From CAYQJV01 sp964417925 (GTDB lineage: Bacteria > Hydrothermota > Tepidihabitantia > B3-TA06 > CAYQJV01): a stretch of 16,842 nt of DNA. Of this stretch, positions 6,736 to 13,503 are shown in pieces. The translations under genes were made by a program, and so were the position numbers. Every line of letters begins with the position of its first letter. Position 1 is the first letter of the stretch. The DNA is taken from assembly GCA_964417925.1 (NCBI GenBank), contig CAYQJV010000035.1:1-16842 (forward strand), written 5' to 3'. A model generated the notes under the pieces. The model was given only the letters and a program-made list of their open reading frames with translations. It was not told where the DNA came from and made no database searches.

Positions 6736-8012
6736 AAGGAATAGAGTATTTGTACTCTTTAATAAATTATGAACGATGGAAAAATGATGAATATGAATTT
6801 AAACTTAATAATTATAAAAGTTTTTTAGATAAAATCGGTAATCCTGAAAAAAAATTAAAAAACGTAATACTCATTGCTGGGACAAAGGGAAAAGGATCAA
6901 CTGCAAAGATGATAGCAACAATTTTAAAAGAACACGGTAAAAAAACAGGTCTTTACTTGTCTCCTCATCTTCAAAGACTTGAAGAAAGAATTTCAATAAA
7001 CCTTTCAGAAATAAAGAAAGAAGAACTAAACCATATTTTGCTTTATTTAAAAGATAATATAGAAAAACATACACCGAAAATAACATTCTTTGAAGCACTT
7101 ACAACTTCTGCTTTTATTTATTTTTTAAATAATAAAACAGAGTTTGTAGTTTTGGAAGCAGGACTTGGAGCAAGATTGGATGCTACAAATGTTACACAAC
7201 CTATAATAAGTGTAATAACAAGAATAGGAATAGATCACACAAAAGTACTTGGTAATTCCATCCGGGAAATAGCCAGAGAAAAAGCCTATGTAATGAGAGA
7301 AAATAAAAAAGTGGTGATAGGGAAACAGCATCCTTTTGCCCTTGAAAAGATCCTTGAAATGGCAGAAAAATTTAAGGCAATACCTTTAATCTATGGAAAA
7401 GATTTTAGCAGTGAGATTATAAAAGAAGAAAGAGAAAAGGTAGAATTTCTGATGGATAACGAAAAATTTGAACTTAACACTCCTGGAGTACACCAGACTG
7501 AAAATGCCGCTGTAGCGGTATGTACAGTAAAAAATATTTTAGAAAATCACAATTATGAGAGAATTTTTCGTGCACTTAAAAATTTCAAAATAAAAGGAAG
7601 AATAGAAATCTTACACAAAAATCCCTTTGTAATCATAGATATAGCTCATAATGATTGCTCCACATATGTGCTTAGGGAATACGTTAAAAAGTTTTTTAAA
7701 AATATAAAAAAAATTCTTATAATAGGAATATCCCATGGTAAAGATGTAGATAGTATATTTGCAAATCTTCTTCCATTGTTTAACGAAATTTACCTCACTA
7801 AAGCAGAAAATCCAAGAGCAATTTCTCCTTTACAGCTAAAGGAAAAAGCAATAAAATACAGAAAAAAAATGATATTAACAAATAGTGTGAAAGAAGCAGT
7901 TCAACAGGCTTTGATAAAATTGAAACCTACGGAAATGTTATGCATTACAGGGTCTACTTATGTTGCAGGAGAGGCTCTAACCTTTTTGGAGGAAAATTGG
8001 TTGAAAAAATAA
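6732..8012 (+). CDS. folC: Folylpolyglutamate synthase / dihydrofolate synthase
   Basis: A 426-residue Mur-ligase-fold enzyme that adds glutamate to folates, and in many bacteria also to dihydropteroate, using ATP. The P-loop is GTKGKGST (50-57). SPHLQRLEERI (77-87) follows, then GLGARLDATNV and ITRIGIDHTKVLGNS, which are FolC signatures. VIIDIAHND marks the start of the C-terminal domain. Length is normal. Start and stop are tight: the ATG overlaps the methyltransferase stop by four bases, and the 3' end overlaps the radical SAM gene by 16. Whether it has both activities cannot be read here. It gives the operon a folate link that suits a GcvH-like protein. Confidence 0.94.
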   Translation: MKGIEYLYSLINYERWKNDEYEFKLNNYKSFLDKIGNPEKKLKNVILIAGTKGKGSTAKMIATILKEHGKKTGLYLSPHLQRLEERISINLSEIKKEELNHILLYLKDNIEKHTPKITFFEALTTSAFIYFLNNKTEFVVLEAGLGARLDATNVTQPIISVITRIGIDHTKVLGNSIREIAREKAYVMRENKKVVIGKQHPFALEKILEMAEKFKAIPLIYGKDFSSEIIKEEREKVEFLMDNEKFELNTPGVHQTENAAVAVCTVKNILENHNYERIFRALKNFKIKGRIEILHKNPFVIIDIAHNDCSTYVLREYVKKFFKNIKKILIIGISHGKDVDSIFANLLPLFNEIYLTKAENPRAISPLQLKEKAIKYRKKMILTNSVKEAVQQALIKLKPTEMLCITGSTYVAGEALTFLEENWLKK

Positions 8013-8989
8013 AAAGATTAATAGATGAGAGAGGAGGAAGAGAAAAAGTTTATAGGTTTATAACTGCTCCTTGGATTGCAAACAATAGTTTTTACAATTT
8101 ACTTTATCAGAGAAGGATTAAAAAAATAATGAAAAGAGGAAGTGAATTTCCAAGTGTAATAGCAATTGAAACCACTAACTTCTGCAATGCAAGGTGTATA
8201 ATGTGTGCATATAGAATTATGAAAAGAAAAAAAGGATTTATGAGTATAAAACTCTACAGAAAAATAATTGAAGAAATAAAAGATAGGGAACTTGATATTC
8301 TGTTACTTTCAGGATTTGGAGAACCATTAATAGATAAAAGACTGCCCGATTTTATAAAATATGCAAAAGATAAAGGAATAAAGAAGATAGGAATAGTGAC
8401 AAATGGTTCTTTACTCTTCCTTGAAACCGCCCAAAAGCTTGCAGATGCAGGACTTGATGAAATACATATAAGTATTGACGGAGCGGATAAGCACACATTT
8501 GAAAAAATAAGAATCGGCCTTTCTTTTGAAAGAGTGGTTGAAAACATTGAAAATTTAAGAACTTTAAAAAACAAACCACACATTATACTGCAGATGGTGG
8601 TAATAAGAGAAAATGAAAAACAAATTAAAGAATTTTTAAAAAAATTCAAAAACTCTGCAGATAGAATTATAATAAGACAGGCTCAAAATTGGATTGGTTC
8701 TATTTCTTTGGATACTCAATCATTCTCTCCACATATTAAGCAATTGAAAGTATCATATCCTCCATGCCATTACCTTTGGACATCCTTATCAATTTATTGG
8801 GATGGTACTGTACCTCTATGCTGTCTTGATTACGATGCTAAGGTAATCTTGGGAAATGTGAATGTAGAATCTGTAGAAGAAATTTGGAAAAAAGAAAAAT
8901 TCAATAGAATAAGAACATTGCATATAGCAAGAAAAAGAGAGAAAATACCTCTATGTAAAAACTGTACTTATTACTCGGTATGGTGGTAG
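7997..8989 (+). CDS. Radical SAM / SPASM-domain enzyme
   Basis: A 330-residue protein starting at TTG 7997, which has GGAGG (7988-7992) four bases upstream. The frame is open further up but lies inside folC with no comparable signal. The radical SAM cluster motif CNARCIMC gives C63, C67 and C70. LLLSGFGEPL and IVTNGSLL are the usual core strands. The C-terminal part has PCHYLWTSLSIYWDG, then CC (about 275-276), GNV..., EEIWKKEKFNRIR and CKNC (about 320-323). This is the SPASM/twitch arrangement that binds extra Fe-S clusters. Such enzymes modify peptides, carbohydrates or antibiotic precursors. No precursor peptide was found beside it, so the substrate is unknown. Confidence 0.88.
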   Translation: MVEKIKRLIDERGGREKVYRFITAPWIANNSFYNLLYQRRIKKIMKRGSEFPSVIAIETTNFCNARCIMCAYRIMKRKKGFMSIKLYRKIIEEIKDRELDILLLSGFGEPLIDKRLPDFIKYAKDKGIKKIGIVTNGSLLFLETAQKLADAGLDEIHISIDGADKHTFEKIRIGLSFERVVENIENLRTLKNKPHIILQMVVIRENEKQIKEFLKKFKNSADRIIIRQAQNWIGSISLDTQSFSPHIKQLKVSYPPCHYLWTSLSIYWDGTVPLCCLDYDAKVILGNVNVESVEEIWKKEKFNRIRTLHIARKREKIPLCKNCTYYSVWW

Positions 8990-9702
8990 AAGATGCTAAA
9001 AGACTTATCTTAAAAGGGAAAAGCCTACTTGTGCTTACAGGAGCTGGGATTTCAAAGGAAAGTGGAATTCCTGTTTTCAGAGGGAAGGATGGTCTGTGGA
9101 ATAAATACAGACCAGAAGAACTTGCAACTCCTCAGGCCTTTGCGAAGAACCCAGAACTGGTGTGGGAGTGGTACAGATACAGAAGAAATATTATAAGAAG
9201 AGCAAAACCCAATCTTGGTCACTACGCAATCAAACATCTTGAAGAGATAAAAGAAGAATTTCTTTTAGCAACTCAAAATGTAGATGGTCTGCACATAAAA
9301 GCGGGTAATAAAAAGATTGTTGAACTCCATGGCAATATTTTTATAACGAGATGTATAAAATGTGGCTATGAAATTGAAGAATATAAAGAAGATTCAAAAG
9401 AAAAAATACCAAAATGTGAAAAATGTGGTGGAATCATGAGACCCGGTGTTGTATGGTTTGGAGAGCCCCTTCCAGAACATGCTTTAAAAAAAGCCTTTGA
9501 GTTTGCAGAAAAAGCAGAAGTTATTCTTGTGGTTGGAACGTCAGGAATTGTATATCCTGCTGCTCATCTCCCTTTAATTGTGAAACAAAAAGGAGGAAAG
9601 ATAATAGAAATAAACATAGAGGAATCTGCAATAACTCCTTATGCAGACATTTTCATAAAATCTCCTGCAGGAAAGATACTTCCAGAAATTACAAAAAATT
9701 AA
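8980..9702 (+). CDS. cobB: NAD-dependent protein deacylase of the Sir2 family
   Basis: A 240-residue sirtuin. NAD-binding motifs are TGAGIS (20-25), FRG (33-35), ATQNVDGLH (97-105) and VVGTS (184-188). H117 in ELHGN is the catalytic histidine. The zinc ligands C125, C128, C146 and C149 are all present. Y65 and R68 in WYRYRR are in the position of the Tyr-Arg pair that lets CobB/SIRT5-type enzymes take acidic acyl groups such as succinyl; this points to a deacylase rather than a strict deacetylase. Last gene of the operon, overlapping the radical SAM gene by 10 bases, and convergent with the next gene only 10 bases away. No macrodomain gene accompanies it. Confidence 0.95.
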   Translation: MVVEDAKRLILKGKSLLVLTGAGISKESGIPVFRGKDGLWNKYRPEELATPQAFAKNPELVWEWYRYRRNIIRRAKPNLGHYAIKHLEEIKEEFLLATQNVDGLHIKAGNKKIVELHGNIFITRCIKCGYEIEEYKEDSKEKIPKCEKCGGIMRPGVVWFGEPLPEHALKKAFEFAEKAEVILVVGTSGIVYPAAHLPLIVKQKGGKIIEINIEESAITPYADIFIKSPAGKILPEITKN

Positions 9703-9712
9703 CTTCTAAAAT

Positions 9713-10858
9713 TTACCACACTATTATTTTTTTTATCCCGGCCAAACCTGTGGTTGAATTATTTATTCTTAAAAAATACAATCCTGCGGGAATTTCCTCA
9801 ATATCTATTTTAATTATTTTCTGTATAGAACTTACTTTAACCTTTTTTACCACTCTACCATCAATAGAATAGAAAAGGACATCTGTAATTCTATTGTGAA
9901 GTACACAGATCTCTATGAAATTCTTTTTGCAAAGTATATTAATTTCACTCATGCATTCTTTTATTTCATCAATTCCTTGAGGCTCTGGATATATATTGGG
10001 TACTGAATCATATTCAGTTCTCCATATCTCAACCACTTGCTGAAGTGTCACCCATTCTATTCTCCCCTCTTCCTCATAAGGCTTAAGTTTCTGAATTTCC
10101 TGTTCAAATGTCTGGACAAAATCTTCTTCCAACATTTGATTCTGTTCAAGAAAAACAGTTGCTGTGTAAATTTTCCCTTCCTCAAGTAAACCATCCTCCT
10201 GTTTTTCCAAAAGGTCCCACACACCCCAGAATGTTCTTTGATATCCCCCCACATAAACAAGGTGTTGAGCGTTATCATGCGTATAAAAATTAGCTTTATC
10301 CTTTGGCTTCCATATCCCAGATGAACGGTCATCTGGGCCCTGATGGCCATAAGTTGCAGCTCCCCATAGAATCTGAGGAGTCCAAGTGTAGTTGTACTTC
10401 CATCCTTCTATAGGAGAGAGAAAACGATCAAAAATAGATTCCTCTACAGGATAGTATATGAAACCTCCTACTACAGGAGGAGGAATAACACCACATGAAT
10501 CTATAAGATATGCTACGTCTGCATAATTATATTGAGATTCATGGGCATGGGGATCAATCTCAAATCCCATATCTTCTGCAAGCCATTGAATAATATTCTT
10601 ACCATTCGTATTCGCCTTAACAGCATCATCTTCCCATTTTAAACAACCTTGAAGAAAACACCAATCTGACTGAAAATCATATCCTTTCACACTATTTCTA
10701 TTCAACATCAATGCAAAATTTCTTATGGCCTCTCTATGAGATAGATAATATTCTCTATCCTGGGTAAAATCATCAAATAATTTCCCTGGTTCTTCATTAT
10801 GAGAAACTATAGTAATGTATATTTTAGGATACAAAAACAAAAACCATAATACTACCAT
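9713..10858 (-). CDS. Secreted deacetylase-fold protein with C-terminal sorting domain
   Basis: A 381-residue protein with a short hydrophobic N-terminus (MVVLWFLFLYPKIY) running straight into a strand ending in H20. DPHAHESQYNYADV (102-115) has closely spaced histidines like the metal site of polysaccharide-deacetylase (NodB-like) barrels. The assignment is by pattern only and a catalytic role is unproven. The last 65 or so residues (LFYSIDGRVVKKVKV ... IPAGLYFLRIN ... IKKIIVW) resemble a type-IX secretion sorting domain or a related FlgD-like C-terminal tag. Such tags direct proteins across the outer membrane to the surface. AAGGAGGTG lies just before the ATG. It follows the OmpA-type gene by 68 bases and may share its transcript. 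Confidence 0.65.
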   Translation of the reverse strand: MVVLWFLFLYPKIYITIVSHNEEPGKLFDDFTQDREYYLSHREAIRNFALMLNRNSVKGYDFQSDWCFLQGCLKWEDDAVKANTNGKNIIQWLAEDMGFEIDPHAHESQYNYADVAYLIDSCGVIPPPVVGGFIYYPVEESIFDRFLSPIEGWKYNYTWTPQILWGAATYGHQGPDDRSSGIWKPKDKANFYTHDNAQHLVYVGGYQRTFWGVWDLLEKQEDGLLEEGKIYTATVFLEQNQMLEEDFVQTFEQEIQKLKPYEEEGRIEWVTLQQVVEIWRTEYDSVPNIYPEPQGIDEIKECMSEINILCKKNFIEICVLHNRITDVLFYSIDGRVVKKVKVSSIQKIIKIDIEEIPAGLYFLRINNSTTGLAGIKKIIVW

Positions 10859-10926
10859 TTACACCTCCTTTTTGTTTTAAGACAATTTTTCTATTAAGGA
10901 AGGTTTAAAGAAGACTTTTTATTACT

Positions 10927-12555
10927 CTATCTTATTATTACCAGTTCAACCCTTCTATTTAAATCTCTACCAAGTATGGTCCTATTATCTGCGATTGGTT
11001 GATACTCTCCATACCCTTTTGCTATCAACCTGGATGGTGAAATTCCTCTTTCTATAAAGTAGTTCCTCACTGCTTGAGCCCTTTTTCTTGAAAGTTCAAG
11101 ATTTTTCTTTGCATCTCCCACACTATCTGTATGTCCTTGTATTTCTACCACTACATTGGGGTGTTTTTTCAAAAATCTGACTGCATCTTCAAGCACAGGA
11201 ATATATCTTGGTTCTATCATACCTTCTCCTGGTTTGAAATAAAATATTATCCAGTGTTTACTAAGATATAAATTTAGTTCAGTCTCTCCATTTTCCTCTA
11301 CATAACAAGCAAGTTTCTTAGGGAAGTATCCTTCTGCCTCTGCCTCTATGGTATATTTCCCTTTCGGAAGATTATAGAAAACATATTCACCTGTTTTCTG
11401 ATCCGTCTCTGCAATATCTCCGGTTTCAAGAATCATTACTCTTGCACGTAGAGGTTTACGGTGTTCACCATAAACCCTTCCTCTTATTATTCCTGTTCCT
11501 CCTGCCTTTTTAAGCACAATATCTGCCCTTGTAGTTACTCCATAGGAGATCTTCACCATCACAGGTTTTGAAGTATATCCTTTTTTTCTTGCATACACTT
11601 TATACTCTCCTGGTGGTATGGAGGAGAATTTATAAAATCCATTTTTCATAGAAACTGTTTTAAACATCTTTGTGTCCGAATAAAGATACACCACACACTT
11701 TACAGGCACCCCTTCAGAAGTGGTAACAAACCCTTTTACCTCCCCTCCTTTTTTTACTGTAAGTGAAGAAGTATGAATACTGATTCCTGCTATCATTCGT
11801 GGAGAACAGGGAGTTAAAGAAAAAGCATGCTCTAATTTAGTCCATGCAGCATATAACTCCCAATGCTCAAAACTTATTTTACCTCCAAGATTTATATCCC
11901 TTCCATCAAATTCAAGAGCAAAATTCAAAAAATTCTCATAAGTTATTTCAAATCCCCAGAATATCCCAAATGCAGATTCATGTAATACATTAGGACTCCA
12001 TATATCCGTATTAAAATTCTTTGCAAAAGTCTCATATCCCACGTATCTTCCTCTTCCTACTCCTACATGAAACCTTGTGTATTTTCCAAAAACCTTTGAA
12101 GCCACAAAAAATACAGACATATTTTCAGGTGCTCTCCATATTTTGAATTTCTCCGAATCTATCAGCGTGTCATCACACCATACATTTTCCCTCATCTTCT
12201 CCCCTCCACCAAGAGAAGAAATAAATTTATGGTAGGTAATATCATGAATTCCAACTGCAACCATAGGATTGTATTTCTTTTCTTTTATAACTCTCCACGT
12301 AAAACCGAAGGCATAATCCTTTAGTGTGTATTGAGTAAACGAAACCTCCACCATATCAGCTATTCCATATCCTATGGAAAAATCAAAATCATAAGGGATA
12401 TTACCTCCACGGTTCAAAGCAAATGATCCACAAATGGTAGCTTGAAGTATACCATCTTTTAACACATAAGCTGTAGGAATATCTATAAGAACCGAAGAGC
12501 GTGTGTATTCAGCATAGAGAGGTAAAAAAGCAAAAACTACCAACCACTTTTTCAT
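10927..12555 (-). CDS. OmpA-family outer-membrane protein with two carboxypeptidase-regulatory domains
   Basis: A 542-residue envelope protein. A signal peptide (MKKWLVVFAFLPLYAE) is followed by about 245 residues rich in alternating strands, likely a membrane barrel. Two CarboxypepD_reg-type domains follow (about 270-350 and 356-432), each with the turn 'GFYKFSSIPPGEYKV' or 'GEYVFYNLPKGKYTI'. The C-terminal OmpA domain (about 436-542) has IQGHTDSVGD, NLELSRKRAQAVRNYF and KGYGEYQPIADN. The GHTD aspartate and the LSRKRA arginines are the residues that grip peptidoglycan diaminopimelate, so the protein tethers outer membrane to cell wall. AAGGAGG is four bases before the ATG. Its promoter overlaps the end of the PrcB-like gene. 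Confidence 0.92.
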   Translation of the reverse strand: MKKWLVVFAFLPLYAEYTRSSVLIDIPTAYVLKDGILQATICGSFALNRGGNIPYDFDFSIGYGIADMVEVSFTQYTLKDYAFGFTWRVIKEKKYNPMVAVGIHDITYHKFISSLGGGEKMRENVWCDDTLIDSEKFKIWRAPENMSVFFVASKVFGKYTRFHVGVGRGRYVGYETFAKNFNTDIWSPNVLHESAFGIFWGFEITYENFLNFALEFDGRDINLGGKISFEHWELYAAWTKLEHAFSLTPCSPRMIAGISIHTSSLTVKKGGEVKGFVTTSEGVPVKCVVYLYSDTKMFKTVSMKNGFYKFSSIPPGEYKVYARKKGYTSKPVMVKISYGVTTRADIVLKKAGGTGIIRGRVYGEHRKPLRARVMILETGDIAETDQKTGEYVFYNLPKGKYTIEAEAEGYFPKKLACYVEENGETELNLYLSKHWIIFYFKPGEGMIEPRYIPVLEDAVRFLKKHPNVVVEIQGHTDSVGDAKKNLELSRKRAQAVRNYFIERGISPSRLIAKGYGEYQPIADNRTILGRDLNRRVELVIIR

Positions 12556-12572
12556 TAAACCTCCTTATTTTT

Positions 12573-12603
12573 ATTATCCTATTCATAAAAATACTTTTGT
12601 CAA
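12573..12603 (-). promoter_or_regulatory. Promoter of the OmpA-family gene, -35 overlapping the upstream stop codon
   Basis: TTGACA (12603-12598) is a perfect -35 and contains the TGA of the upstream PrcB-like gene. Two -10 choices exist: TAGGAT (12581-12576, spacer 16) or GATAAT (12578-12573, spacer 19). The initiation point would be near 12566-12569, giving a leader of about 10 bases that holds the ribosome-binding site. Confidence 0.55.
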
Positions 12604-13049
12604 GATTTTAAATAAAAAAACTTCACGGGCTTGAGGGTTTTTTTTAACTTTACCATCACAAAAGGGTAAGTTATCACAGGCATCAAAATAGCATTTTTTG
12701 AGGGCAAATATTCTTTTACATAGACCTTTATGTAATTCTTATCCTCCTCTATTTTTTCAATTTCTATTCTGTACCCAGAAGTTGGTTTTTTCCCCATAAA
12801 TACAGCTATCACCATATTTTTTGAAAAGTCTATAGAAGGAGGCGGAACTTTACCTCCTTGAGAATCTATAACTCTACAGTAGCTTTTCCAAAAAGAATGA
12901 AAATCTTTTTCCGTGTAAAAAACCATTTCCTTTTTTTTAGGATAAGCAAGCATAGTTTCTGTTTCATAAAGAAGAATATAATTAACTTTTTTTACCCCAT
13001 ATCCACATCCAAGGAAAAAAAGAAGATATAAAATTTCGCGCTTTCTCAT
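12600..13049 (-). CDS. PrcB-like domain lipoprotein
   Basis: A 149-residue protein with a hydrophobic start ending in FFLGCG. C15 is a plausible lipid-attachment cysteine, though F at -3 is not ideal for a lipobox. The mature part (YTEKDFHSFWKSYC ... PPSIDFSKNMVIAVFMG ... PTSGYRIEIEKIEE ... PVITYPFVMVKLKK) matches the PrcB C-terminal domain. That small beta fold is common in secreted lipoproteins and was named for a subunit of the Treponema PrcA-PrcB protease complex. No protease partner is adjacent. The ATG at 13049 has no ribosome-binding site; it coincides with the predicted transcription start of a perfect promoter, so the message is probably leaderless. Confidence 0.8.
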   Translation of the reverse strand: MRKREILYLLFFLGCGYGVKKVNYILLYETETMLAYPKKKEMVFYTEKDFHSFWKSYCRVIDSQGGKVPPPSIDFSKNMVIAVFMGKKPTSGYRIEIEKIEEDKNYIKVYVKEYLPSKNAILMPVITYPFVMVKLKKTLKPVKFFYLKS

Positions 13050-13056
13050 TGTTTTT

Positions 13057-13085
13057 ATTATACCCTTTTTATACTACCTTGTCAA
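13057..13085 (-). promoter_or_regulatory. Perfect consensus promoter giving a leaderless message
   Basis: TTGACA (13085-13080), a 17-base spacer and TATAAT (13062-13057) match the sigma70 consensus exactly. The predicted +1 is 13050, one base before the ATG of the PrcB-like gene. The -35 box lies exactly 10 bp from dispersed repeat copy 2. Confidence 0.8.
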
Positions 13086-13095
13086 TTTATTGTAG

Positions 13096-13240
13096 AATTC
13101 CATAACATTTTGGCCGCGAGGGGTTATTCTTTACCCATCCGTTCAAAAATCTATCAAACTACTTTCCATTATCGTCTGCTCTACTCCTTATCTTAAAAGG
13201 CACAACCTGCATAAATTTTCTCCATAACCCCCTCGCACTT
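13096..13240 (-). repeat. Dispersed repeat, copy 2
   Basis: The block 13096-13149 is 53/54 identical to 2398-2451. The second block, 13218-13240, matches 2467-2490. Here the two blocks are 68 bases apart, so copy 1 has lost about 53 bases or this copy has gained them. The spacer contains no recognisable gene. The internal inverted repeat seen in copy 1 is broken by G at 13120. The remaining 54 bases to the tail of the nucleotidyltransferase remnant (13294) hold nothing I can name, although 19 bases just beyond the second block still look weakly related to copy 1. Confidence 0.8.
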
Positions 13241-13293
13241 CTGCTGGAAAGAGAACCATAAACAAGCGCAAATCCAAACAAGATAAAGAGATA

Positions 13294-13503
13294 TCAAAAA
13301 TTTATGTTATTTGATTTAAATTTTTCTAAAATCCATTTTATTTCCTCCTCTCTGATAGGTCTCTTTTTTTCTTTTCCCATTACTTCTTCAAGTTCATCCA
13401 TCGTTGCTTTTTCTTCTTTCCCATTCACAAGTTTTATCACCTTGCCTTTATATACTATAAAAACATTTTTAAAAGGAAATATCTTTATTGGTCTTAATAT
13501 TTC
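13294..13503 (-). pseudogene. Detached C-terminal part of the nucleotidyltransferase gene
   Basis: The minus strand is open from a TAA at 13506-13504 to a TGA at 13296-13294, reading EILRPIKIFPFKNVFIVYKG, then KVIKLVNGKEEKATMDELEE and onward to KSNNINF. There is no ATG near the beginning; an internal GTG with weak AGGTGA upstream could start only the last part. The sequence has real coding character. It joins perfectly to the upstream gene if one unit of a 10-bp tandem duplication is removed, so it is best read as the lost C-terminal tail, about 65 residues, of that protein. Confidence 0.65.

Noticed and set aside
8254..8649. 131-codon minus-strand ORF inside the radical SAM gene
   Set aside because: Ser/Phe/Leu-rich shadow of a gene with clear motifs on the other strand.
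9703..9740. Bidirectional terminator between the sirtuin gene and the convergent secreted-protein gene
   Set aside because: There is a T-run at 9725-9733, but no GC-rich stem in the 10-base gap or nearby.
13241..13296. Possible short secreted peptide (FGFALVYGSLSS...) on the minus strand beyond the nucleotidyltransferase tail
   Set aside because: The frame begins just after a stop with no ribosome-binding site and runs into repeat copy 2; copy 1 does not keep it. Too weak to call a gene.
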